From the NCBI GenBank assembly GCA_003255025.1, contig QANY01008229.1, forward strand, positions 28,337-92,336: DNA of 64,000 nt. Direction: 5' to 3'. Below the pieces are notes generated by a model that worked only from the letters and a program-made list of their open reading frames with translations, did no database searches and was not told the origin of the DNA. Below, piece after piece: positions 47,828 through 58,279 of the stretch (position 1 is its first letter; every line of letters starts with the position of its first letter). The position numbers were made by a program, and so were the translations under genes. Source of the stretch: Datisca glomerata. Taxonomy: Eukaryota > Streptophyta > Magnoliopsida > Cucurbitales > Datiscaceae.

Positions 47828-48420
47828 AGAAAAACTAAAAATTATACCCTTTCAAGTTTACACTCTTTACCATTTCTAATCTTGAAATTTTATTCTTATC
47901 ATTTTAACCCTAATGTTATATTTTTAAACTAAATTTAACCTTCCCTCATAGATTCGTTTGGTCCGTTAATGAAATTTTCAAAACTACTTAGTTTTGGCTT
48001 CTGAATTTTTAGAGTAAATTCTCGAGCCCTTCACCTTCGAACTGCTCACTTGTCCCCCATCTCCCCTTAGGATTTCAGGCGGACCCTTACCTTGAACAAT
48101 AACTACTAAGCAATAACCTGCACCAATTTAAAGATTAATCACACTTGTTTTAGAATCTACCCTTCCCTTGTCTCTTAGCTACTAGGTCCCAAAATATAAT
48201 TGAGTACGGATTTGATTTCTATTAGCTAAGAAGTTTCTAAATATAATTGAGTGCAGAAGCCAAAATTACATGGTTTTGGAAATTTCATTACCGGACCAAA
48301 TGGATCTATGAAGGTTAAGTTTAAAAATATAACATCAGGATTAAAAATGATAAAAATAAAACTTTAAGGTTAACAATTATAATGAGTGTAAATTTAAAGG
48401 GTGTAATTTATAGTTTTCCG
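47828..48420. mobile_element. Non-autonomous long-TIR DNA transposon (Mutator-like MITE)
   Basis: The left end 47829-48001 and the right end 48247-48419 are long terminal inverted repeats of about 170 bp. GAAAAACTAAAAATTATACC pairs with the complement of the right terminus. Blocks such as ATGTTATATTTTTAAACT, TTTGGTCCG and TTTTGGCTTCTG sit in the same order inward on both arms. The arms flank a ~245-bp core with no ORF. Flanks TATAAATAA (47819-47827) and TATGAATAA (48421-48429) agree in eight of nine bases, as expected for a 9-bp target duplication of Mutator-like elements. It needs a transposase from elsewhere. Confidence 0.8.
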
Positions 48421-49060
48421 TATGAATAAATAAAACTGGATAAATCAATAATATTGACATATCAATTTTTATTATAAAAAGTAAAAGTTATAAAAAAACG
48501 AGAAAGAAATTTGTATTGACTAATTATTGAAAAAAAATGAAACTTAAATTCTTATATGATGATAATAAATAAAAAAGATTGATCAAATTTACTCAATTAA
48601 AAAATGAGCTGATTTCACATACTGATCATTTTTAAAGAGATACTCTCAACATTAAATTCTTTGATAGAGACCCTTCAACTTTCATCCTTCGACAAAATGA
48701 TCATTCTATTAGAAAATCTGTCTTCTGTCCAATTAATTTAGTCACGTGCACATGACCTATAATTTTTGTGTAAAAATTTGAAAAGTAAAAAAAGATCTCT
48801 TCTCTCCGCTGGGCACGCGAAGAGAGAGGAAAACATGAGTAAAAATCGCAGAACAGAGAATTTCAAGAGAGAGGGTTTCGTCGATAGTTGGATTTACTTT
48901 AAGGAGGATGGATTCGCTGGGGATCTAAGATCTCTTCGCTGGGCAGAACTAGAACTAAGATTTATAGTTTACATGTTGTTCAAGCTTTAGAAAAAAGACG
49001 GAATTTTGTGGATTTTAGGTGATGCTCGCTTTTGTAACTGAAGGTTGGAACTTTAGGATA
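48421..49060. other. Unassigned AT-rich DNA with a GC-richer part
   Basis: 48421-48760 is AT-rich and empty. 48785-48960 is GC-richer and contains AAGATCTCTTC...GCTGGGCA twice (about 48791 and 48927). The 74-residue frame there has no recognisable domain. Confidence 0.45.
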
Positions 49061-49067
49061 ACTAAGA

Positions 49068-49275
49068 TTTTTAGGCAAGGTTTTGTGATTTTGATTTCTT
49101 TGGCCCTAATTACTTGACGGACAAAGGAATTCGGAATTTCTTTGGCCCTAATTACCTGACGAATTGACATTTTGATTTTTAGGCAAGGTTTTGTGATTTT
49201 GATTTTGATTTTTAGGCAAGGTTTTGTGATTTTGATTTCTTTGGCCCTAATTACCTGATGAATTGGCATTTTGAG
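49068..49275. repeat. Short tandem repeat TTTTTAGGCAAGGTTTTGTG / TTTCTTTGGCCCTAATTACC
   Basis: Three copies each of two alternating blocks. The minus-strand reading frame through it is repetitive (IKITKPCLKI) and not a gene. Confidence 0.85.
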
Positions 49276-49319
49276 CTCGTTGGACGCAAAATGGAAAATC
49301 ACGTCTTGTTCTTCTGCCT

Positions 49320-50311
49320 TATTCTACGCAGGTTCCCGTTGAGCCTCGCATTCTCTTTCTTCTTGAGCAGACTCATCTCATTCCCGCTCTGATTCTGATG
49401 ACTTAGAAGAACTCATCCATACTAATCGACAAGAAGTGGGAGCAGGGATCACAATGGGGATGGCCTGAGGAACTTCTGTTGTAGAGGATGAGAGGGTAAC
49501 AGATTCAGCAACCAAAATGGGTACGACCGTAACTTCGATCTCTCACTTTGGGTGGACAAGTCTCTCTAGTCCCATTCGGGGAAATTGTAGGCAGCACGGA
49601 GTCGCACGGCTACGTCTTTCAAAATAAGAGACCTCTTCTTTAGGTTTTTATCTATATAAAACAAAAAGAAGAAACAGGTTGTCAGTATTTGAAAACAAAA
49701 GCAACAAAAAAACAGCAAAGTGAAGCAAAAGTGGAAAACGCAAGAAGGAAGGGGGGCGGGGGGCGCCGACCACTTAATGAACTCTCTCCAGATCCGGGGA
49801 ATGACCTAGCGTCCGTCATCACCCCAGTTCCTGCCTATAAGGAGGGTACCGTCCTTCCAGCCTTTATCCCTGCTGGGAATGTCAATAACTAGCCCTCCAC
49901 ACTTCTCACTCGCACAAGGAGCTAAGTAATGTGACAGTCCACGCCTTTTCACTATATACACGATGCAGATCTCATCTACACCTATATTCAAGTTGTGCCT
50001 CCTATTGGGGTATTCGGTCCCTAGATGAACCATGTAAGTGTTAGGGGTGTATTGAGAAGGGGCATGGTTGAAGGTACTAAAAAATTCTTGAAAAAGAGGA
50101 GAGAAAGGAAGTTTTAACCCTAAGACTATGTACATCGGGGCTGGAGAAATCTGGTAAGGGAGAGATTACACGGGAAAGCTTTAGGGATTCTTTCCCTGAA
50201 ACCATAGACTACGCCTGGCGGGAAGGCGTCCTGATGAAGGGCTAGGAAGCGGTTGAATCCATCCCTATTTCTAACTGGGGGAACGATAACCTTAAATGGA
50301 TGCTCCTCCAT
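49320..50311 (-). pseudogene. Plant transposon-type gene remnant (putative gypsy-type transposon N-terminal domain)
   Basis: From an ATG at 50311 the minus strand reads MEEHPFKVIVPPVRNRDGFN. A frame change near 50130-50160 leads to MYIVLGLKLPFSPLFQEFFS, FNHAPSQYTPNTYMVHLG and IPSRDKGWKDGTLLIGRNWG. This is the pattern of a plant family annotated as putative gypsy-type transposon / transposase-28 like, from memory of the motif. A TTGTTTTATATAG acceptor-like site near 49660 and Ser-rich coding-like DNA below it suggest a second exon. Frameshift and stops make it a probable pseudogene. No terminal repeats were found around it. Confidence 0.5.
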
Positions 50312-50946
50312 TACTGCCAAGGAAAGAAAAATAGAACAGAAAAGCAAGAAGAAGAGGAACAACGAAGACGAACAATGGAAGGAGGAAGACTTACAGAAGG
50401 TAGGAATGTTTGTGAAAACAAAAAATGAAGAAGACTACTATGTGACATAGGCTATGGACGCAAAAATCGAATTCAAAACATTTAATAAATTTGAAAGTGA
50501 AAAGACACTAGCTCTGAAAAAGGGAAGGGAATATGACGGGCGCATGGGAAGAGACGTAAAGTTCCGTCTACCTAAAGAGCAAACCAATGACAACGCAACA
50601 GTTGGAGAAAAAGAAGCTATTGTCTTGAAAATACGCTAGAAGAAATGATGCGCATGAGGAATGAAAGAAAAATCTTACATGTGCGCGTGTCGTGATAAGA
50701 TCTTACTATAGAAAGACAAGACGACGCAAAGCAAAGACATAATGTAATTTTTTAGGAGTGTGCCAACAACCGCAGAAAATGAGGTAATGATGGTATGCCA
50801 TTTTATTCTTTAAAAAATGATAACTTTTTATACGCAACAATTAATATTTTGTAGGATAAAAGAAGTAACGAACAAGTGAAAATAAACCAAAGATAAGCAC
50901 TTCCCCGAAACTAGAAACATGCTGGAAACGTTAATTGCGCTTCGAC
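50312..50946. other. Unassigned DNA before copia F
   Basis: Purine-rich at first (50320-50640), with two Lys/Glu-rich frames that have no domain signature, then AT-rich. No terminal repeat of the neighbours is evident. Confidence 0.4.
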
Positions 50947-51358
50947 GAGCATCATCGAAGAGCATCAACACACTGCTTTCGTAGCTATCACACTGAAATT
51001 TTCATTTTTTTCATTTTTGAGTCTGAGAGAGAGAAAATATTGTGAGTTTTGCTAGAGATTGAGAGACTGGTTACTGTTCTTGATCTGAGATTGTTGTATC
51101 CTGGAGAGACAATCGTTGTACTCTTCAAGCACCATATGGAGGACGAATACTGTATTTAGGACATTGCATTCATGCAATCCTCAATCTGATTCTTCATCGT
51201 TTATTATTTATTTTTCAGTTGTTTTTGTTATCGTTCATTGTTTATTTCTATCGTAATCGTTCGTCATCTGAATTCAAGTTGTAGTCGTCAATTTTCAGTT
51301 GTAGTTGTTTTCAACATTATTTGGTTTATGCAAAATTTATGCTTCATATCCACCAACA
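50947..51358 (+). repeat. Left LTR of element F, R-U5 part only
   Basis: Begins around CATCAACACACTGCTTTCG and ends CCACCAACA at 51358. It matches 55506-55910 but has no counterpart of the right LTR U3 with its TATA box. Confidence 0.75.
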
Positions 51359-51375
51359 ATCTAAAGACATTATCG

Positions 51376-52026
51376 ATGAAACGAATCCCGGCAATCACAA
51401 CCGTGCATGCTGAAAAGCCAGAAAAATTCAAAGGCGAGGCATTTAAGGGACAGAAAATGGTATTCTATCTCACCACCCTAAATCTCGTACACTTGTTGAA
51501 AGAAGATTGTCATGTCACACCAAAGGATAAACAGACCAAGGAGGCTGAGTCTGCGAAGGAAGCATGGATTCACTCTGATTTCCTCTGTCACAATTACATC
51601 CTTAAGGGTCTTATAGGCACTATGTATAATGTCTACTGGCCGTTAAGGACAATGAAGGAATTATGGCAATCCCTGGAAAAGAAGTACAATAGGAGGATGT
51701 TGGGACGAAGAAGTTCATTATTTGGGAATTTTCTAAAGTATGAAATGGACGATAAAAATATTGTCGTAAATCAAGTGGAGGAGCTGCAAATTATTTTTAA
51801 CAACTTGAAAACTCAAGCGATGATCATTAATGGTCCACTTCAAGTCGCTGCAATTATTGAAAAGCTACCACCATCATGGAAGAAATTCAAAAGCTATCTT
51901 AAACACAAGTGTAAGGAGTTGAGTATGGAGGACCTGATTGTCAGACTAGGGATTGAGGAAGATAATCGCAAGAATAACAAGAAGCCGACGTGGGTTACCT
52001 ATGGGATGAAAGCAAATATGGTGTAA
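51376..52026 (+). CDS. Copia element F Gag, intact reading frame
   Basis: The frame is open from 51238, but 51238-51358 is LTR, so the ATG at 51376 (MKRIPAITTVHAEKPEKFKG) is the likely start, giving 216 residues. It has the UBN2-type copia Gag core: KEAWIHSDFLCHNYILKGLI, LWQSLEKKYN, and AAIIEKLPPSWKKFKSYLKH. Gag proteins assemble the virus-like particle that packages element RNA in the cytoplasm. A degenerate zinc knuckle (VCGKAGQRAKD) follows at about 52111 after the stop, so the ORF ends before the nucleocapsid part. This is the only retroelement ORF in the window that looks largely undamaged. Confidence 0.8.
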   Translation: MKRIPAITTVHAEKPEKFKGEAFKGQKMVFYLTTLNLVHLLKEDCHVTPKDKQTKEAESAKEAWIHSDFLCHNYILKGLIGTMYNVYWPLRTMKELWQSLEKKYNRRMLGRRSSLFGNFLKYEMDDKNIVVNQVEELQIIFNNLKTQAMIINGPLQVAAIIEKLPPSWKKFKSYLKHKCKELSMEDLIVRLGIEEDNRKNNKKPTWVTYGMKANMV

Positions 52027-52029
52027 GGT

Positions 52030-54900
52030 GACAAATCCAACCAGCTAAGCAAGAAAAGGAAGACATTGGTCGGTGGTGTCTCCCTTAATTCATTAAGGGA
52101 AGTTGCTAGGTGTGCGGTAAAGCCGGACAAAGAGCGAAAGACTAGTTATAAAAAGGACCAGAACAATGGTAGCCAACTCGAGAACAACAACAAAGGGAAT
52201 CATGCAAACATGATGGAGATTGATGATCTGTGTGCTATGGTGTTTGAGGTATGTATGGTCACTGACACCAAGGGCTGATGGGTTGACACTGATGCTACAA
52301 AGCACATGTGCAGTGACAAGTCTATCTTTTTATCCTATCTAGATGTTGAAAATGGTGAAGTTTTCTACAGGGAGGACGCCTCAAAGGCTGCTGTGAAGGG
52401 AAAGGGAAAGGCTGTGCTAAAATTTACCTCTAGAAAACAACTCACTCTCCTCGACGTTCTCCACGTGCCTGAAACTTGTAGGAATTTAGTTTCGGGATCT
52501 CTTTTATGTAAGAGTAGATTTAAACATATGTTTGATACTTGTATGTTTATTTTGACTAAAGGATGGATTTTTGTCAGCAAAGGTTATGATTGTGATGGTC
52601 TGTTTAAACTTAATGATTCAACTGTAATTTTTGATGCTAGTAATAAAAATTTTGCATCTTTCACTTATATCGTTGAGTTGTCTAATATTTGACATGCTAG
52701 AGTAGGACATGTTAATTTTTTTTCCATGCAATGTATGATTAATTTAGAACATATGCCTAGATTTAATTGAGAAAAAGAAAATAAATGTGAAATATGCGTA
52801 GAATCTAAATTTGCAAGTAAATCATTTAAATCTGTAGAAAGAACAAAGGAATTACTTGATTTGATACATAAAATATTGTTATGTATATTTTCTTCATTCA
52901 AAAAATGATACTTTGGATATGTTTAAGACATACAAGTTTGAAGTTGAAAATCAACTTGGTAAAAAGATCAATGTGCTTAGATCTGACCAAGGTGGAGAAT
53001 ACGACTCCACGATGCTGTCTGAATCCTGTGCTCAATATGGAATAATGCATTAGACTACTGCAACTTACACGCCTCAACAGAATGTGACGGTTGAAAGAAA
53101 AAATAGAACTCGTAAGGACATGATGAATTATATGTTGAACAGTTCCAGATTACCTCATAATTTGTAGAAGGAGCTTGGACCTAAGATTGTAGACTGTGTT
53201 TTTATTGGATACGAATTAAACGGTGTTGCATATAGATTTTTGGTGATTAAGTCAGAAATATCTGACATAAATGCCAATACTAAAATGGAGCCTGTTAATG
53301 CTGAATTCTTTTAGAATGTGTTTATATTTAAGGAAGGAAGATATAGTCAAACTGCCAAACAAGACTTAGAAAAAATTCATTTAGAGCTCATATCGATGAA
53401 GAATCTGAACCTGAGCCTAGAAAAAGTAAACGAGCTAAAACGAGTACATTATGCAAAATAACACATGAATGTTGGTTGATCTCCCACATGAGAATAAACC
53501 AACAGGCTGTAAATGGATCTTTAAAAGAAATCAAACAGCTGATGGTACTATTGATTCAAACAGCTGTTGGTAACTAAGGGATGCCGACAGAAGGAAGGTA
53601 TAGACTTTTTCATTACCTATTCTCCAGTGACGAGAATCATATCCATCAGAATGCTGATTGCGCTTACGGGTTTACATAATTTGGAAATTCACCAAATAGA
53701 TGTAAAGACTACTTTCTTAAATGGGGGAATTGGATGAAGAAATATATATGGAATAGCCTGAAGGGTTCGTGATTAAAGATCAAGAATGAAAGGTATGTAT
53801 ACTTGTTAAATCCCTTTATGGGTTAAAACAAGCGCCAAAATAATGGCATGAGAAGTTTGATCATACTATGTTATCTAATGACATTAAGATAAATGAGTGT
53901 GATAAATATGTCTACGTTAAGAGTACTAGTGATTAGTTTGTCATAGTATGCTTATATGTAGATGACATGCTAATACCGCAAACACATAAGGATATATTAT
54001 CCTCTACCAAGATAATGTTAAGCTCTAATTTTGACATGAAAGACTTAGGTCTAGCAGATGTCATTCTTGGAATTCAAGTAAAGTGAACTAAAGATGAATA
54101 TATACTTACTCAGTCCCATTTCGTAGAAAATATCTTAAAGAGATTTGGGCATTTTGAAAGCAAACCAGCAGTAACTCCTTTCGACCTAAACTGTAAGTTG
54201 AGGAAGAATGATGAAGTTGGAATATCTCAATTGGAGTAATCACAAATAATTGGCAGCTTAATGTATATCATGAATAGTACTAGGCCTGATATAGCCTATT
54301 CAGTAGGAAGACGTGCAAGATATACAAGTAATCCTGGGCGTGATCACTAGAGTGTGTTGGTGAGAGTACTAAAGTACTTGAAGTTCACTGTGAACTATGA
54401 ATTGCACTACTTAAACTATCCACCTGTAATGGAAGGATTTAGTGATGCTAACTGGATTTCTGACAGTTTAAAAACTAAATCTACTAATGGATACGTTTTT
54501 ACCTTTGGCGGTGGAGCTATCTTGTGGAGGTCTACTAAACAGACCTGTATAGCTCGTTCAACTATAGAATCAGAATTCATAGCTTTGGACAAGGTTTGCA
54601 AAGAAGAAGAATGACTTTTAAATTTCCGAGAAGATTTTAGTGTGGCCAAAACCTATGTCGGCAATATGTGTCCATTGTAACAATATGGTTGTGACATTTG
54701 GAGCGAAAATAATGTGTATAATGGTAAGTCTAGACATATTAGACAGAGATATAATACAATTAAGCAGTTGCTCTCTAATGGGATGATTTTCTTAGACTTT
54801 GTAAGTTCAAAAGAGAATCTAACCGATCCTCTGACAAAAGGTTTGTCAAGGAAGCTTATAAAACAAACATCGAGGGGAATGAAACTAAAGCCTATTCAAT
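52030..54900 (+). pseudogene. Copia element F pol remnant with internal deletions
   Basis: Protease in frame 52306-52692 (preceded by WVDTDATKHMCSD, where DTG reads DTD) with TLLDVLHVPETCRNLVSGSL. GAG-pre-integrase block about 52690-52870. Then a jump straight into the second half of the integrase core (LRSDQGGEYDSTML, about 52975), so the part with the first catalytic Asp is missing. Another gap lies near 53165. RT has GCKWIFKRNQ, YGLKQAP and YVDD (about 53955). RNase H/C-terminus 54354-54902 has [12 protein letters not shown] and NLTDPLTKGL. Frameshifts and stops interrupt it. Confidence 0.87.
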
Positions 54901-55259
54901 GAATCATTCAAGTGGTAACCTAACCTAGTTGACTAGAGATTCTAAGATCTAGGTTCAATAGGCAAACTGACAGGAATGATTCACGTTGACACATTAAGAA
55001 ACTTATGATTTCTTCCTCTTCCTATGATGTAAAGATAGTGTGTTGTATGTCGACGTAAAAGGGTATACGTAAGTATTTAATGACATAGATGTCTTCCTTT
55101 CAAGAAGAGTAATGGCATAATACTCTTAATCCTTGTCACCTATATGAGAGTAGAACTGGGGCTTCTATGAGAGGTCTTAATGGCTAAACATCTCTAACGT
55201 TCTTAAGACCGTGGGATCTTTTCAGGACCAAAATGAAGAAAAATGTATGAACTCTGATG

Positions 55260-55910
55260 TATTAAGATGAGATATGTGTGAAATTTGTTGCCTCGATTTA
55301 TCTCAGAAGAAGTTCAGTTCAAGAACGTAGTTCGCTTTTCTTCAGAATAAATCCGATGAATTCTCATTACGGAAGGTTCAATTCCAAAAGACCCCAACGT
55401 CCACTTTTGTTGATGATATTGTGCAACCTCTTGACTGCACATTTTTTAAACAACATTGCTTGCAGATCAAGTTGTTCCCCTCTATAAATAGAGGTGCTGG
55501 AGAGAGAGCTGAACACATCGTCAACACACTGCTTTTGTTGCTATCACACTGTCATTTTTCGTTTTTTTCATTTTGAGTCTGAGAGAGAGAAAATACTGTG
55601 AGTTCTACTAGAGATTGAGAGACTGGTTACTGTTCTTGATCTGAGATTGTTGTATCATGTAGAGATAATCGTAGTAGACTCCAAACACCGTGTAGAGAAC
55701 GAATATTATATTTAGAACATTGTATTCGTGCAATCCCCAATCTAATTCTTCATCATTTATTATTTATTTTTTTAATTATTTTCATTGTCGTTTATTATTT
55801 ATTTTCATTATAATCGTTCGTCATTAAATTTAAGTTGAATCATCGATTTTCAATTATAATTGTTCTCAGCATTATTTGGTATATGCGTGCTCGTGCTCCG
55901 TATCCACTGA
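55260..55910 (+). repeat. Right LTR of element F (left end approximate)
   Basis: Its R-U5 part (55506-55910) matches the left LTR. U3 with a TATA box lies upstream. The LTR start was not fixed; a TGTGAAATTTG near 55275 is one candidate. Confidence 0.65.
55483..55490 (+). promoter_or_regulatory. TATA box in the element F LTR
   Basis: CCTCTATAAATAGAGGTGCTGG is a strong plant TATA context and is partly palindromic. The expected start site, 25-35 bp downstream, coincides with where similarity to the left LTR begins. Confidence 0.65.
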
Positions 55911-56165
55911 AAATGGCTACCTTAGTTTCTCGTTTTTTAAATAAAAGAAGCATGATTTTTCCTTTGATATAAAGCAGTGAGGCAAGATGGAGTGAGAATA
56001 TATTATATATTTTATGAAATACAGTTATTTTAATTAATTGCCTTTATCATCATTTTTATTTATTCTCCACTATTTCATAGCTGACATAAATTTATGCTCA
56101 TTGGATATATCACGAGGTCTTAACAAATAAAACTCAAGTATCACTCCACCGAATCGACAGACCTC
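55911..56165. other. AT-rich spacer
   Basis: No gene or repeat seen. Confidence 0.5.
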
Positions 56166-56445
56166 ACTCTCCTCTCTTCACCGGCTGACCTCTCTTTCTC
56201 TTGACAGACAAGATTCTTTCTCTTTCTCGCTCTCAGCTCCACCGAAGTGTAATCTGCAATGTTAAACTTTTGCTTAACTCTCCTCTCTTCACCGGCTGAC
56301 CTCTCTTTCTCTCGACCGACAGGCTTCTCTCTCTTTCTTGCTCTCAGCTCCACCGAAGTGTAATCTGCAATGTTAAACTTTTTCTTAATCTCTCTCACAC
56401 ACTCTCTCTCTGAGGAAGTGTAATCAGCTCTATTAAACTTATGCT
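56166..56445. repeat. Tandem duplication, 112-bp unit, two copies and a partial third
   Basis: ACTCTCCTCTCTTCACCGGC starts at 56166 and 56278. GAAGTGTAATCTGCAATGTT closes each copy, and a truncated third copy (GAAGTGTAATCAGC) lies near 56415. CT-rich, like a 5' UTR. The minus-strand frame 56542-56141 simply follows the repeat. Confidence 0.85.
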
Positions 56446-57425
56446 TGCAATTTATCATTTGGATTTTGGGTTTATACGCGTGTTTCATATGTAGTTGTAC
56501 CTTCAAATTTTTTTCCCAGTTAGCTAATATTGAATCTCTCACTCACTGATTCTGTAAGAAGATGGATTAGCTAATATTGAATCTCTCTGTCCGTTGTCAG
56601 TGGTGGTTTCTCCTTTTCTTTTTGCCGTTATGTTTTTCTGTACTCGTTTACAAATGCTTTGTAGTTGTGGAGCAACTTTTTTGTCAGTTTGTTGTCGATG
56701 ATTGTTACTTCTTCTTCATTTGTTGTTACATCATCCCATTCCCGTTGACAAGTATTTCTTAGGAACACGCAAAACAATTTTTCCAAGAAGCTATTTAACA
56801 TGTCGTTGTTAACCTTCTCATTGAGGATGCAACTACCAACCCTTCTGTTAAAGATGTTGCTGTTGATGCAACCATATTCTCTTATATCTTTTTGTAATTT
56901 TTCCTCTCTTCCAGACATAGCAAATTTTCTCTTTTTTATCTGCATAGTTCTTTTTTCGTTGTCACTTTTTTTCGTTCACAGGGACTGGATTGTTTAAAGA
57001 TGACTTGTAGTCTTCTTTTGAGAACAACAATTGATTGTGGAGTTCCTCTAGTTTTCTTTTGTTACAAGCCCATTGATAGAGTTTTCTCATTTTTTTCAAT
57101 ACGGACTCATTGATAGAGTTTATCTCATTTCTTCATTTTTCTTTTCCTTCTCTCGTACGTTAAGATCTGTGACAAGAATGTTGTAAAAAAACAATAACAT
57201 AATAATATATTGAAATGAGTAAGGAATGAGTGTACCGTTTCATAATTTCATTGCAAGAGTTTGAGTTTGATGTCTCACTTCCATTGGTTGTATTTCTCCC
57301 GTTTCCTTGTTTTTCTTTTTCCTTTTCTTGTTTTGTATTTTTCCTTTGTACTTCAACTTCAATCAATATAAATACTTTGTTTGTGCAATATTTCTTCTAT
57401 TGAACTATCTTCTTGTTGCATTACT
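56446..57425. other. T-rich DNA, no gene recognised; possible DC1 leader fragment at its start
   Basis: ATATTGAATCTCTCACTCAC with TGATTCTGTAAGAAG (about 56527-56561) resembles 2086-2114 upstream of the DC1 ATG, but the match is short. GATAGAGTTT(T/A)TCTCATTT occurs twice near 57075 and 57112. The 105-residue minus frame at 56945-56628 and the plus frames here lack any domain signature. Confidence 0.4.
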
Positions 57426-57436
57426 CTTTCAAGAAC

Positions 57437-58091
57437 TTAGGTTCAAATAAAGACCATGGCCCCGTCTTTGTTCAGAGAGAAAGAATTACGAACTATCATT
57501 TTCTTTTGAGAGAAGGACTTAGGTTTAAATAAAAAACCATGGGCCCGTTTCCACTTTAAGGACTTACGAACTGCACGTTTTCTTCTGAGAGGAGGATTTA
57601 GGTTCAAATAAAAAACTATGACTCCATTTTTATTTTCTGCATTCTGGGAGAATGTCTCACGAATTTTCTGCTCCCAAAGACTTAGGTTCAAATAAAGAAC
57701 CATGGCACCGTCTTCATTTCTGAGAGTATGACTTATGAACTTTCAGTTTCTTTTGAGAGAATGATTTAGGTTTAAATAAAAAATAATGGCCCCGTTTCCG
57801 CTTTAAGAGAGACTTACGAACTGCCCGTTTTCTTTTGAGAGGAGGACTTATATTCAAATAAAGAAACATGGTCCCGTTTCCACTTTAAGAGAGATTTACG
57901 AATCGCCCATTTTCTTTTGAGAGGAGGATTTAAGTTCAAATAAAGAATCATGGCCCCATTTCCGCTTTAAGAGGAACTTACAAATTGCCCATTTTCTTTT
58001 GAGAGGAGGACTTAGAATCAAATAAAGAACCATGGCCTCATTTTCGGTTAAGAGGAACTTACGAATTGCCCTTAGTTCCTTCTGAGAGTAG
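57437..58091. repeat. Tandem array, ~82-bp unit, eight copies
   Basis: CTTAGGTTCAAATAAAG anchors at 57437, 57518, 57598, 57681, 57765, 57847, 57929 and 58011 (spacings 80-84). Each unit has CCATGGCCCCGTTTCC, then CTTACGAACTGCCC and TTTTCTTTTGAGAGGAGGA. The minus-strand frames 57703-57443 and 58114-57896 are repeat-derived. Units in the middle are more alike than those at the left edge. Confidence 0.93.
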
Positions 58092-58250
58092 GACTTATAA
58101 ATTACCCCTCCCAAGGACTTACGCCCTTAGTTCCTTCTAAGAGTAGGATTTATGAATTGCCCCTCCCAAGGACTTACGTCTATAGTTCCTTCTGAAAGTA
58201 GGACTTATGAACTACCCCTCCAAAGGACTTACTCCCTTAGTTCTGTTGCC
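58069..58250. repeat. Tandem array, 55-bp unit, three copies and a partial
   Basis: CCCTTAGTTCCTTCTGAGAG anchors at 58069, 58124, 58179 and 58234 (spacing 55). The unit shares GAGGACTTA-like sequence with the 82-bp array and probably derives from it. Confidence 0.93.
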
Positions 58251-58279
58251 GAAGAAGAGAGAGTTGACAACAAGTTTTT

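Larger units (their letters stand above)
50947..55910 (+). mobile_element. Copia element F, compact element with U3-less left LTR
   Basis: The left terminal repeat, about 50947-51358, matches only the downstream part of the right one (from about 55506 to 55910). The internal region has an intact gag ORF and a deleted pol. The repeats are about 85% alike by eye. Confidence 0.85.

Noticed and set aside
49689..49892. Plus-strand 67-residue frame
   Set aside because: Antisense to the plant transposon-type remnant; no independent support.
50454..50639. Lys/Glu-rich 61-residue frame with acceptable composition
   Set aside because: No recognisable domain and no splice or promoter context; it may be part of a transposon leader.
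56527..56561. Leader fragment of a second DC1 gene
   Set aside because: The similarity to 2086-2114 is only about 35 bp and CT-rich, and no DC1 coding sequence follows, so it is kept only as a weak remark.
56628..56945. 105-residue minus-strand frame that reads like a protein
   Set aside because: No family signature, T-rich antisense DNA gives Lys/Glu/Asn-rich products by chance, and no splice or promoter context was seen.
57437..58250. Regular repeats that might suggest a CRISPR array
   Set aside because: The units are long direct tandem repeats without unique spacers, no cas genes are present, and the sequence is plant nuclear DNA.
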